Shown piece by piece: positions 13,635 through 21,944 of a stretch of DNA of 46,631 bases. Origin of the DNA: Fimadaptatus sp050946055. GTDB lineage: Bacteria; Bacillota; Clostridia; Christensenellales; Aristaeellaceae. Under the pieces are notes generated by a model that worked only from the letters and a program-made list of their open reading frames with translations, was not told where the DNA came from and did no database searches. The stretch is taken from contig JBMNUB010000019.1 in NCBI GenBank assembly GCA_050946055.1, positions 1 through 46,631 of the forward strand, in the 5' to 3' direction. The stretch's first letter is position 1. Each line of letters starts with the position of its first letter. The position numbers and the translations under genes were made by a program.

Positions 13635-16004
13635 TCACAGGCTCTGTTCGGTGCGCTCGATTATCTCGTCCTGAAGCGCGCGCGACAGATTGCGGAAGTG
13701 GTCGGAGTATCCGGCCACGCGCACTATCAGGTCGCGGTACTCGTCGGGGTTCTGCTGTGCAGCTATAAGCGTCTGGCGGTCTATGACGTTGAACTGTATG
13801 TGATGGCCGTCCAAGTCAAAGTAGGCGCGTATGAGATCGGCCATGTGATCCAGCCCCGCCTCGCCCTTTACTACCGAGGGCGTGAACTTCTGGTTGAGCA
13901 GAGTGCCGCCGGTCATGAGGTGGTCCATCTTGGCGGCGGAGCGTATAACCGCTGTCGGGCCGCAGGAGTCCGAACCCTGCGTGGGCGATATGCCCTCGCT
14001 GAGCGGCTTGCCCGCGCGCCTGCCGTTGGGCGTGGCCTGCATCACCTCGCCGAAGTACACATGGCAGGTGGTGGGCAGCATGTTGACGCGATACATGCCG
14101 CCGCGCATGTTGGGTCTGCCGCTGACAAGGCTCAGATAGTCGGCAAACACGCGCTTCATTATGTCGTCTGCATAGTCGTCGTCGTTGCCGTACTTGGGCG
14201 CGCGGTTCTTGAGCAGCGCCAGCAGCCAGTCCTCGCCCGCGAAGTCGGCATCCAGCGCCTTTACCAGATGCTCCAGCGTGAACTGGCCTTCATCATAGAC
14301 ATACTTCTTTATCGCCGCCAGCGAGTCGGCTATCGTGCCTATGCCCACGCCCTGTATGTAGCTGGTGTTGTAGCGCGCGCCGCCCGCATTGTAGTCCATG
14401 CCGCGGCTGATGCAGTCGTTGGTTATGACCGACAGGAACGGCACCGGCATATAGCGTGCATACAGCGACTCTATAACGTTTGAGCCGCGCACCTTTATGT
14501 CGATGAAGTGCTTCATCTGCGCAAGGAAGGCCGAATACAGCTTGTCATAAGTGTCCAGCTTGCCTATAGCGCCGGTGTGCGGGCCGAGCTGCTCGCCGGT
14601 ATGCGGGTCGAATCCGTCGTGCAGCGCCAATTCCAGCATCTTGGGTATGTTGAAGTACCCCGTCAGTATATATGCCTCGTTGCCGAACGCACCGGTCTCC
14701 ACGCAGCCGCTCGTGCCGCCGCGCCGCGCGTCCTGAAGGCTCTTGCCCGCGTTCATGAGTTCGGAGATTATGGCCTCGGTGTTGTAGAAGGCGGGCTGGC
14801 CCCAGCCCTTGCGCGATATCTCGCAGGCGCGCTTCAGGAAGCGGCGCGGGGTCTTGCGGCTTATCTGCACATTGGACGATGGTTGGAGCAGCTTCATCTC
14901 ATCCATGCAGTCCAGTATAAGATAGCTTACGTCGTTTACGCCGTCCTCGCCGTCGGGGGTTATGCCGCCGGTGTTTATGTTGGCAAAGTCGGTATACGTG
15001 CCGCTCTCCTTGAGCGTCACGCCCACCTTGGGCGGCGCGGGCTGGTCGTTGAACTTGACCCATAGGCACTCAAGCAGCTCAAGCGCGCGCTCATCGTCCA
15101 GCGCGCCCGCTTCAACGTCGGCCTTGTAGAACGGATACAGGTGCTGATCCAGCCTGCCGGGGCTGTAAGCATCCCAGGGATTCAGCTCGGTGGTCACGCA
15201 CAGATGCACAAACCAGTACATCTGTATGGCCTGCCAATACGTGCGCGGCCTGTGCGCAGGCACTACGCGGCAGTTCTCAGCAATCTGCTCAAGCTCGGCG
15301 CGGCGCTTGTCATCGCTCTCGCGCGCGGCCATGTCAGAGGCCAGTTCAGCATAGCGCCTGCCCATCTCCATTATGGCGTCGCAGGCTATGCGCATGCCGC
15401 GCAGCTCCTCGGCGCGGCGGGCGGCATCGCGGTCGTTCATGTAGTCAAGGGACTCAAGCGCCGCGTCTATGTCGGCCTGATAGTCGAGGAAGCCCTTCTC
15501 GTATATCTTGCCCGAGCCTACCGTGTGGCCGGGGCCGCGCTGCTCCATGAACTCGGTGAATATGCCCGCGGCATACGCCTGCTTCCACTCGCCGGTCATG
15601 GTGTCCAGCAGCCGCGTGCGCATGGAGCGCCTCTGCCAGAAGGGTATTATGTCGTCGCGCTGCTCGTTCATGGCCTGCTCGCTGACCTTGAACGATATCA
15701 GCTCGCGCGCATCCATTATGCGCATGTCCTCCAGCGTATGGCAGCACAGCTCCGGAAACGTGGGCGCGACCTGCGGGCCTTCCGACTTCTCGCCCACTAT
15801 CAGCTCGCCCTCGCCTATGTACAGCTTGCGCTTTGCCATGTACTCGCGCAGCACGGTGGCGCGCAGCTCGGGTATGGACAGCGTGCCTTCGTACTTGCGG
15901 TATACCTCGGTCTCTATGCGCGCCCGCTCCACGCTTATGCGCGGCTGCGCCTCCACGCTCACGCGGCGCAGCTTGCGCACGCGCTCATTCATTCCTCTTT
16001 CCAT
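13635..16004 (-). CDS. hypD: trans-4-hydroxy-L-proline dehydratase (glycyl radical enzyme)
   Basis: The start at ATG 16004 has GGAGG at 6 bases and gives 789 residues, the same length as I recall for Clostridioides difficile HypD, with close similarity along the chain. HypD removes water from trans-4-hydroxy-L-proline to give pyrroline-5-carboxylate, which is then reduced to proline. Hallmarks: GGTSGCVETGAFG (active-site Cys and Glu), LTGYFNIPKMLEL, PAFYNTEAIISELM, GGARYNTSYIQGVG, and the glycyl radical loop RVAGYSDHF with Gly765. The GCVETG box and TELNPWDAYSPGRLDQHL fit HypD rather than pyruvate formate-lyase, choline lyase or glycerol dehydratase. It is cytoplasmic, oxygen-sensitive and translationally close to its activase, whose stop overlaps the alternative ATG at 16010. 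No proC gene is in the window. Confidence 0.93.
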   Translation of the reverse strand: MERGMNERVRKLRRVSVEAQPRISVERARIETEVYRKYEGTLSIPELRATVLREYMAKRKLYIGEGELIVGEKSEGPQVAPTFPELCCHTLEDMRIMDARELISFKVSEQAMNEQRDDIIPFWQRRSMRTRLLDTMTGEWKQAYAAGIFTEFMEQRGPGHTVGSGKIYEKGFLDYQADIDAALESLDYMNDRDAARRAEELRGMRIACDAIMEMGRRYAELASDMAARESDDKRRAELEQIAENCRVVPAHRPRTYWQAIQMYWFVHLCVTTELNPWDAYSPGRLDQHLYPFYKADVEAGALDDERALELLECLWVKFNDQPAPPKVGVTLKESGTYTDFANINTGGITPDGEDGVNDVSYLILDCMDEMKLLQPSSNVQISRKTPRRFLKRACEISRKGWGQPAFYNTEAIISELMNAGKSLQDARRGGTSGCVETGAFGNEAYILTGYFNIPKMLELALHDGFDPHTGEQLGPHTGAIGKLDTYDKLYSAFLAQMKHFIDIKVRGSNVIESLYARYMPVPFLSVITNDCISRGMDYNAGGARYNTSYIQGVGIGTIADSLAAIKKYVYDEGQFTLEHLVKALDADFAGEDWLLALLKNRAPKYGNDDDYADDIMKRVFADYLSLVSGRPNMRGGMYRVNMLPTTCHVYFGEVMQATPNGRRAGKPLSEGISPTQGSDSCGPTAVIRSAAKMDHLMTGGTLLNQKFTPSVVKGEAGLDHMADLIRAYFDLDGHHIQFNVIDRQTLIAAQQNPDEYRDLIVRVAGYSDHFRNLSRALQDEIIERTEQSL

Positions 16005-16006
16005 AT

Positions 16007-16846
16007 TCATCCTCCGATCCTTACGTCGGCAAAGCCCGCCTCGCGCCAGCGCGCGGCCAGCTCCTGCATGTGCTCATCGTCCGGCACGGCAAACTCATGC
16101 GCCTCATGCCCATCCAGCCGCTCGCACTTGTCGCTGCCCAGCCTGTGATAGGGCAGCAGATACACCCGGCTGGCATTCACGTTGTCGCGCACAAAGGCGA
16201 TCATCGCTTCGACCTCTGCGCATGTGTCGTTCACGCCCGGTATAACGGGTATCCTTATGTATATGCGCGCGCCCGCGTCGCTCAGGCGGCGCAGGTTGCA
16301 AAGTATCAGCGCGTTGTCAGCGCCGGTCATGCGCCTGTGTGCATCCGCGTCCATGACCTTCATGTCGTACATAAACACATCGGCAAACGGCATGATGCGC
16401 TCGAAGTTCTGCCATGGTGCCAGTCCGCATGTGTCTATGTACAGCGACACGCCGCGCCTGCGCAGCCTGCCCGCCACCGCGCACACATAGTCCATGTCCT
16501 GACACATGACTTCGCCGCCCGAGAATGTCACTCCTCCGCCCGACACCTCATACACCTGACTGTCGCGCATCACCACTTGCATCAGCTCGTCCACGCTGTA
16601 CGCGCGCCCTACCAGCTCCTTCGCGCCGCTTGGACAGGTATCCGCGCGCAGCTCGCCTTGCTTGCAGCGCCCGCAGCCTATGCACCTTTCCTTATAATGC
16701 ATCCACTCCGCGTCAAAGCGCTGGCTCTCCGGGTTGTGACACCACAGACAGCCCAGCGGACAGCCCTTGAAGAACACGGTCGTGCGTATGCCGTCGCCAT
16801 CGTGCAGCGAAAAGCGCTGTATGTCTACGACCAATGGCTCAGCCAC
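16007..16846 (-). CDS. hypE: Hydroxyproline dehydratase activase (radical SAM)
   Basis: 279 residues with a GTG start at 16846 preceded by GGGAG. It would use S-adenosylmethionine and a [4Fe-4S] cluster to install the glycyl radical on HypD. The CxxxCxxC triad is C29-PLG-C33-LW-C36; SAM-binding GGE is in GGGVTFSGGEVMCQ; the activase-specific VVDIQRFSLHDGDGIRTTVFFKG opens the chain. One ferredoxin-like set of four cysteines (CIGCGRC and a later CPSG) indicates a single extra cluster, fewer than in two-cluster activases. The gene stands first in the operon with a near-consensus promoter, and hypD follows with no gap, the usual enzyme-activase pairing. Confidence 0.92.
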   Translation of the reverse strand: MAEPLVVDIQRFSLHDGDGIRTTVFFKGCPLGCLWCHNPESQRFDAEWMHYKERCIGCGRCKQGELRADTCPSGAKELVGRAYSVDELMQVVMRDSQVYEVSGGGVTFSGGEVMCQDMDYVCAVAGRLRRRGVSLYIDTCGLAPWQNFERIMPFADVFMYDMKVMDADAHRRMTGADNALILCNLRRLSDAGARIYIRIPVIPGVNDTCAEVEAMIAFVRDNVNASRVYLLPYHRLGSDKCERLDGHEAHEFAVPDDEHMQELAARWREAGFADVRIGG

Positions 16847-16871
16847 CGGCTCTCACTCCCCCTGCTTTCAG

Positions 16872-16983
16872 TTTTGTGAATATTATAAGGCCATATTGCA
16901 AGTGTGTCAAGCGAGTTTGATGACAGCATTCACAAAAATGAATGAAGATGTGCATTTGACAGTTTGTGCAGGAGGTGTATAAT
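16872..16983. promoter_or_regulatory. Divergent promoters of hypE-hypD and the radical SAM gene
   Basis: Leftward: TTGACA (minus strand, 16905-16910), 17-base spacer, TATAAT (16882-16887), full consensus. Rightward: TTGACA (16956-16961), 16-base spacer, TATAAT (16978-16983), also consensus. A perfect inverted repeat, TTTTGTGAAT (16872-16881) and ATTCACAAAA (16928-16937), spans the leftward promoter; one half abuts its -10 box and the other lies upstream of the rightward -35. This is a good candidate for an operator controlling both directions. Confidence 0.75.
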
Positions 16984-17013
16984 AATAAACATAAATCATC
17001 GGGAGGACATAAT

Positions 17014-18156
17014 ATGCCGCCGCTTACGCTTATGATAAAACCCGTATCCAGCATGTGCAATATGCGCTGCAAATACTGCTTCTATGCGGACGTTACCCAA
17101 CACCGCCAGACCGTCTCCTACGGCGTGATGTCAGATGAGACGTTGGAAAAACTGGTGCGCCGCGCCTTTGCCTATGCCGAGGGCAGCGTGACGTTTGCCT
17201 TTCAGGGCGGCGAACCCACGCTGGCGGGCGCGAAGTTCTTTGAAAAGCTTCTGGAGCTGGAGCGCAAGTACAATTCGCGCCGCATACAGGTGCAAAATTC
17301 CATACAGACAAATGCCTTTGACCTGTCTGATGAGCTTATCGACGTGCTGAGGCGCGGGCATTTTCTGGTTGGCATATCGCTGGACGGCCCGGCTGAGATT
17401 CACGACCGCATGCGCATAGACGCGCGCGGCGCAGGCACGTATGCAACCGTGACGCGCAACATAGAGCGCCTCAAGGCCGCCGGCATAGAGTACAACATAC
17501 TCTGCGTGGTCAACGGCTACATAGCCCGCGCACCTCGCGAGGTATGGCAGGCGCTTGCTCCCCACACCTACCTGCAGTTCATACCCTGTCTGGACGGCTT
17601 CGACGGCGTGCGCGAAGACTATTCGCTGTCCGCAGACGACTATCTGTACTTCCTAAAGGAGACATTTGACCTGTACTATCAGGCGTTCAAGCGCCGTCAG
17701 TACGTATCGGTGCGCACGTTTGACAACTATGTGGGCATACTGCTGGGACAACTGCCCGAGAACTGCGCCATGCAGGGGCGCTGCGGCATATACTACCTGA
17801 TAGAGGGCGACGGCGGCGTATATCCCTGCGACTTCTACGTGCTGGACAGGTGGCGCATGGGTGACATAAACCGCGCGTCCTTCCACACGCTGGCCAAGAG
17901 CGAAGTGGCCGCCGAGTTCCGCAGCCAGTCGCACTACACCTCGCCCGAGTGCCGCGAGTGCAAGTGGGCAAAGCTGTGCCGGGGCGGCTGTAAGCGCGAC
18001 CGCGAGCCTTTTGTCGAAGTAAAGGACGCTGACGGCAGCACATCGCTGCGCCCCGGGCTCAACCGCTTCTGCGGCGCGTTCAAGGAGTTCTTTGAGTACA
18101 GCTATTCGCGCATGGAGGAGATGGCGCGCGAGATAGCTGCGGAGCGCCCGAAATGA
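17014..18156 (+). CDS. anSME-like radical SAM/SPASM protein
   Basis: 380 residues with ATG 17014 after GGGAGG. The radical SAM triad is C15-NMR-C19-KY-C22 near the N-terminus, with TFAFQGGEPTLAG as the SAM motif. A SPASM domain follows (about 250-360) with CAMQGRCGIYYLIEG, VYPCDFYV, SPECRECKWAKLCRGGCKRDRE and a late Cys. This arrangement fits anaerobic sulfatase maturases, which oxidise an active-site Cys or Ser to formylglycine, but also related peptide-modifying SPASM enzymes. No sulfatase or short precursor peptide is nearby. It is transcribed away from hypE from a consensus promoter and shares the inverted repeat with it. Confidence 0.85.
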   Translation: MPPLTLMIKPVSSMCNMRCKYCFYADVTQHRQTVSYGVMSDETLEKLVRRAFAYAEGSVTFAFQGGEPTLAGAKFFEKLLELERKYNSRRIQVQNSIQTNAFDLSDELIDVLRRGHFLVGISLDGPAEIHDRMRIDARGAGTYATVTRNIERLKAAGIEYNILCVVNGYIARAPREVWQALAPHTYLQFIPCLDGFDGVREDYSLSADDYLYFLKETFDLYYQAFKRRQYVSVRTFDNYVGILLGQLPENCAMQGRCGIYYLIEGDGGVYPCDFYVLDRWRMGDINRASFHTLAKSEVAAEFRSQSHYTSPECRECKWAKLCRGGCKRDREPFVEVKDADGSTSLRPGLNRFCGAFKEFFEYSYSRMEEMAREIAAERPK

Positions 18157-18212
18157 GCAGGCATAAACAAGCCGAATGATTAGGCACTGCGCGCGTTCAG
18201 GGAGCGTCCGCA

Positions 18213-18983
18213 ATGAATGGAGTGAAGGGAATGAAGGGCTACGATGTATTCGGCAGCGCATACGGCTACATGTGCCGCCGTGACCCGCATGCAGTCTGCT
18301 CGATAGACCACGAGCTGATGCGGCGCATGGTGCGGCTGGACGCTCAGTCGCAGGTGGAGCTGTATGCCGCGCCGGGCGCTTTGCCCGACATGCGCGGGCA
18401 TGAGCTGTACGGCCTTGCGCAGCGGCTCATGGGCGCAAGCCCGCGCGCGAGCGTGCGCCGCGCGCTGGACATGCTGAGCGGCATAGCACTGAAGTGCGAT
18501 GATGACATAGGCGATATGGTGTTTGGCGGCACGGAACGCGCCATACTCGAGCGCGGCACGGACTGGTGCGCGGACATGGCGCGCGTGGGCGCAGTGCTGT
18601 TCATGTGCATGGGCATACCTGCGCGCATAGTGCATCTGGCTAATCTCAACAAGGCGTACAACGGCCATGTGGTCGCCGAGGCATTTTATGACGGCGCGTG
18701 GGGCGTGTGCGACTGCATATACGGCTATATGTTCTATGGCGAAACTCCTATGGGCGCATGGGAGCTGATGTGCGCGCCGGAGCTTATGCGCCCGCTGACC
18801 GGCGACAAACGCTTTGACGAGTATGCCGGGCTATACTCAGCCGCCGCCATAAGCGATTACGACCCCACCGATGTGCGCAACGATTACACGGAATCGCGCG
18901 CAAATGAGTACACGCTCAGGCTGATACGCGAGGGCGCAAACGACGGGCGCTGGTTCATGGGCGAAGATGGGCAGCTTACTTGA
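18213..18983 (+). CDS. Transglutaminase-like protein
   Basis: 256 residues from ATG 18213; the ATG at 18231 with GGAGTG upstream is an equally good start. The middle of the chain (about 105-180) has the transglutaminase-type triad: Cys in GTDWCADMARVGAVLF, His in YNGHVVAEAFYDG and Asp in WGVCDCIYG, with the typical MGIPARIV between. Such proteins are cysteine proteases or amidases rather than true crosslinkers in most bacteria. No signal peptide is visible, so the protein is likely cytoplasmic. It follows the anSME-like gene by 57 bases and is probably cotranscribed, but the link in function is unclear. Confidence 0.75.
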   Translation: MNGVKGMKGYDVFGSAYGYMCRRDPHAVCSIDHELMRRMVRLDAQSQVELYAAPGALPDMRGHELYGLAQRLMGASPRASVRRALDMLSGIALKCDDDIGDMVFGGTERAILERGTDWCADMARVGAVLFMCMGIPARIVHLANLNKAYNGHVVAEAFYDGAWGVCDCIYGYMFYGETPMGAWELMCAPELMRPLTGDKRFDEYAGLYSAAAISDYDPTDVRNDYTESRANEYTLRLIREGANDGRWFMGEDGQLT

Positions 18984-18994
18984 AATGCAAACCA

Positions 18995-19270
18995 ATCCAG
19001 CGCTCACGCCTTAGTTCCACGCACAACAGGCGGCTTCAAGCACAGCCTTACTGTATCACCTGAAATGGGAGCTGTCGCGTGAGCGACTGAGGGGTTCACC
19101 CCGCCGCAATCACAGCAGCATACGTGTGCCGGGACGAATCCACGCCGTAGCTCACGAGCCAGTCCGTTCCTTATAAAGAAGTCGCCGTCCCGTATTCGAG
19201 ACAAAATCTTCCAGCACTCATGCTGCTTCCTTTTACGCAAGTCAATGGCTGTGAGCAGCGTGATCCTCCG
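18995..19270. repeat. Possible dispersed intergenic element
   Basis: The stretch is less GC-rich than its surroundings and contains the hairpin GTCGC-GTGA-GCGAC (19074-19087) in a GGGAGCTG...CTGAGGGG context, which resembles an intergenic repeat I know from many gut Clostridia genomes. On the minus strand a frame stays open (19004-19240, starting at TTG), but its composition is low-complexity and it looks like read-through of the repeat. There is no second copy in the window, so ends cannot be fixed. Confidence 0.35.
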
Positions 19271-19321
19271 CCATCATAGCATGGGGCTGAGTTTATTCCC
19301 AATGCGAACATGTACAACAAA

Positions 19322-19352
19322 GATCCGCTCCCGACAGCGTCAGGAGCGGATC
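19322..19352 (-). terminator. Terminator after the Mrp gene
   Basis: GATCCGCTCC (19322-19331) and GGAGCGGATC (19343-19352) form a perfect 10-bp stem. On the minus strand it is followed by TTTGTTG, so it ends the leftward mrp transcript 75 bases after the stop. Confidence 0.75.
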
Positions 19353-19426
19353 CCTTTATGCACATATGCATGGATAAGCGGCTGCAAAGCAGTGCTGTAA
19401 GCCAGCGCCCGGCATGTGCAAGTTCC

Positions 19427-20248
19427 TTACTTGGTTATGCCGTCCAGCATGTTGTCCAGCCAATCGCCCTCGAACAGCTCTATCGCGCCCTTGTCGCAGG
19501 CGGCGGCGAGCTTGGGGTTGATGGGCAGGCGCGCGGTGCTGGCTATGCCGTGACGCGCGGCAATCTCCTCCAGATGGCTCTCGCCGAAGGGAGAGATGTG
19601 CTTGCCGCAGTCGGGGCATTCGATGTAGGACATGTTCTCGACCAGACCCAGCACGGGTATGTTCATCATGGTGGCCATGTTGACGGCCTTCTCCACTATC
19701 ATGCCCACCAGTTCCTGCGGCGAGGTGACTATGACCACGCCGTCCAGCGGCACGGACTGGAACACGGTCAGCGGCACGTCGCCGGTTCCCGGAGGCATGT
19801 CGATGAACATTATGTCGCAGTCGCCCCACAGCACGTCCGTCCAGAACTGCTTGACGGTACCCGCGATTATCGGGCCGCGCCATACTACAGGATCGGTATC
19901 GTTCTCCAGCAGCAGATTGAGCGACATGGACTTTATGCCGGTCTTGGTCTCGACCGGGAATATGCCGTCCTCAGTGCCCATGGCCTTCTGGCGCAGGCCG
20001 AACGCCTTGGGTATGGACGGGCCGGTTATGTCGGCGTCCAGTATGGCGGTGGACAGGCCCATGCGGCGCGCGCCCACGGCCAGCAGCGCCGTTACCAGCG
20101 ACTTGCCAACGCCGCCCTTGCCGCTGACTACGCCTATGACCTTCTTGATATGAGTGCCCGCATGCGGAGCGGCCAGCAAGCTCTCGGGCTTGCGGCTGGC
20201 ACAGTTCTCAGCGCAATTCGAGCAATCGTGATTGCAGTTTTCACTCAT
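19427..20248 (-). CDS. Mrp/NBP35-type iron-sulfur carrier ATPase
   Basis: 273 residues from ATG 20248, GGAGG upstream. Residues 5-16 carry four cysteines (CNHDCSNCAENC) as in NBP35-type proteins. The deviant Walker A is SGKGGVGKS (42-50), followed by DADITGPSIPKAFG and IDMPPGTGDVPLTV (switch II). The C-terminal C211-PD-C214 is the bridging cluster site of Mrp/ApbC proteins. As a dimer it would bind a [4Fe-4S] cluster and pass it to apoproteins in the cytoplasm, which suits a cell with several iron-sulfur enzymes nearby (HypE, anSME-like protein, the iron-sulfur aldo/keto reductase). It is a single-gene transcript with its own promoter and terminator. Confidence 0.9.
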   Translation of the reverse strand: MSENCNHDCSNCAENCASRKPESLLAAPHAGTHIKKVIGVVSGKGGVGKSLVTALLAVGARRMGLSTAILDADITGPSIPKAFGLRQKAMGTEDGIFPVETKTGIKSMSLNLLLENDTDPVVWRGPIIAGTVKQFWTDVLWGDCDIMFIDMPPGTGDVPLTVFQSVPLDGVVIVTSPQELVGMIVEKAVNMATMMNIPVLGLVENMSYIECPDCGKHISPFGESHLEEIAARHGIASTARLPINPKLAAACDKGAIELFEGDWLDNMLDGITK

Positions 20249-20296
20249 GGAACCAACCTCCGTGGATATAATTGGCAAAAGCCATAAACCCCTTAT

Positions 20297-20324
20297 ATTA
20301 TACCCTATCGTGCGCAAATTGCAA
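20297..20324 (-). promoter_or_regulatory. Promoter of the Mrp gene
   Basis: On the minus strand, TTGCAA (20319-20324), 16-base spacer, TATAAT (20297-20302), 49 bases before the start codon. The rest of the gap up to the next terminator (20325-20496) shows no gene or structure I can support. Confidence 0.6.
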
Positions 20325-20496
20325 GCAAATTTTGTGCTTATGCCGATATTATGTGAAAAGGCGCACGGATTATGCATCGCGGCGCGCCATAAACGCCATG
20401 CTGCCGGGCAGTCAAGGCATTTTCCGCGCAGCTAAATTTGAGTGCGCCCGGCAATGCGCGTCGCTGGAAGCGGCGCATGTTCTATTCAAGCATATA

Positions 20497-20538
20497 AAGG
20501 CATCCGCCTGCGAGCGCCATGCTGCAAGCGGATGCCTT
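20497..20538 (-). terminator. Terminator after the first signal peptidase gene
   Basis: AAGGCATCCGC (20497-20507) and GCGGATGCCTT (20528-20538) form a perfect 11-bp stem. On the minus strand the stem is followed by TATATG, so the T-run is short. It lies 60 bases after the stop of the leftward signal peptidase gene. Confidence 0.65.
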
Positions 20539-20597
20539 AAGTGTAAAGCCATGTGTCCTATGCACCTGTCGGATGCGACTCTTGTGCCAGGCGAGAG

Positions 20598-21257
20598 TCA
20601 GTTCACGTACTGCTGCACCACCGTACCCGTGCGGTCGAACGGGAAGAACAGGTAGCGCACGCGGCCGACTATCTGGGACTTCTTGAGCGGGCCCACGGCG
20701 CGCGAGTCATTGGAGTTGCCGCGGTTGTCGCCCATCACGAAGTACTCGTCCGCGCCCAGCGTGAGCGGACCGAAGTCGAGCTTGGCGGGATGCGCTATGA
20801 AGTCCTCTTTTAGCGCCTCTCCGTCCACATAAGTGACGCCGTCCACTATGGATATGGTTTCGCCGGGCAGGCCGACTACGCGCTTTATATAGTTCTCGCG
20901 CGAGTTGGGATAGTGGCATATCACGACCGTGCCGCGCTCGGGCTCGCCCAGCAGATAGTCAAACTTGGTCACGAACACGCGGTCGCCTGTGTACAGGGTC
21001 TCGTTCATAGACGGGCCGTCCACAACGATCGGCTCGAATACGTAAGTGCGCACCAGAAACACTACCAGCAGCGTACCCACTATCAGCAGCACCCAATCGC
21101 GCACTTCCTTGCGCATCTTCTTCTTGCGCTCGGCCTTTTGCCGCTGTTCGTCCTCGTCCTCGGCCATCTCCAGCAGCTTGCGGTGCGGCTGTTCTTCGCC
21201 TTCGACGGGCGCGTCCTGCGAGACCGGTTCTTTGTCGAGCTTGGTATCGTTGTCCAT
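20598..21257 (-). CDS. Signal peptidase I, paralogue 1
   Basis: 219 residues from ATG 21257 (GGAAG upstream). A cytoplasmic charged N-terminus of about 60 residues, rich in Glu/Asp then Lys/Arg, precedes one membrane helix (about 70-88, DWVLLIVGTLLVVFLVRTYVF). The catalytic domain faces outward with the nucleophile Ser in VDGPSMNETLYTGD and the general-base Lys in YIKRVVGLPGE; the family box GDNRGNSNDSRAVG is intact. It removes signal peptides from secreted proteins. It is the third of three signal peptidase genes in a row, 132 bases after the second, and may have its own promoter. Confidence 0.92.
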   Translation of the reverse strand: MDNDTKLDKEPVSQDAPVEGEEQPHRKLLEMAEDEDEQRQKAERKKKMRKEVRDWVLLIVGTLLVVFLVRTYVFEPIVVDGPSMNETLYTGDRVFVTKFDYLLGEPERGTVVICHYPNSRENYIKRVVGLPGETISIVDGVTYVDGEALKEDFIAHPAKLDFGPLTLGADEYFVMGDNRGNSNDSRAVGPLKKSQIVGRVRYLFFPFDRTGTVVQQYVN

Positions 21258-21389
21258 TGCAATACTTCCTTTCGCAGATGCAATACATAACATATGCGCC
21301 GCTTATGAGCGGCATTTTAAGTCCGCTTCCGGACATGAGGTACTGTTTATGCCTTATCGCGAGGGAGGCCCTGGCCGGCATGCGCATAA

Positions 21390-21944
21390 CTAAGCGTCCG
21401 TATCGCCCTCTCCGGGCGCGCGCCTTTCGGGCTGCGGCGGCGATACAGGTATCATGCGCCCGCCGCGCGGCCATAGTCTCATGCGCGCCACGGCAACTAT
21501 CTGACGCCTGCTTATCGGGCCTATGGCGCGGCTGTCGCGCGAGTTGGCGCGATTGTCGCCCATTACGAAGTACTCGTCCGCGCCAAGGCGCACAGCAGGC
21601 ATGCTCCTGTGCGAAGCATACCGGACATACTCCTCGCGCTGCGGCACGCCGTCGATTAGCAGCGTGCCGCTTATAAGCTCTATCTCGTCGCCGGGCAAGC
21701 CTATCAGCCGCTTTATGTAGCAGCGCCTTCCACCGCCCGGATAGCGGCAGATGATTACGCTCCCCCGCTTGGGCGGGCGCAGGAGCAATTCCGGCTTGGT
21801 GGCCAGCAGTCTGTCGCCGTTTGACAGCGTGTCGCGCATGGACGAACCCTTTACAACTATCAGCGTGAACACCAGCGTGCGCAGCAGCAGCGCCGCGCCC
21901 AGCGCCAGCGCTATATCGCGCAGCAAGTCCATCAGCATGCTCAT
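21390..21944 (-). CDS. Signal peptidase I, paralogue 2
   Basis: 184 residues; the ATG overlaps the TGA of the preceding signal peptidase gene (ATGA), so translation is coupled. One membrane helix at the N-terminus (about 7-26) leads directly to the catalytic domain: Ser in VKGSSMRDTLSNGD, Lys in CYIKRLIGLPGDE, and GDNRANSRDSRAIG. It is the shortest of the three and lacks any long cytoplasmic extension; the C-terminus is a Pro/Arg-rich tail. Catalytic residues look intact, so it should be active. Possibly the paralogues share substrates or have different preferences. Confidence 0.92.
   Translation of the reverse strand: MSMLMDLLRDIALALGAALLLRTLVFTLIVVKGSSMRDTLSNGDRLLATKPELLLRPPKRGSVIICRYPGGGRRCYIKRLIGLPGDEIELISGTLLIDGVPQREEYVRYASHRSMPAVRLGADEYFVMGDNRANSRDSRAIGPISRRQIVAVARMRLWPRGGRMIPVSPPQPERRAPGEGDTDA

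Noticed and set aside
17014..18156. Peptide-modification (sactipeptide) system with the SPASM protein
   Set aside because: No short precursor peptide or transporter is nearby, and the pattern fits anSME better.
19004..19240. Small minus-strand gene
   Set aside because: Needs a TTG start and has no ribosome site; the sequence looks like read-through of an intergenic repeat.
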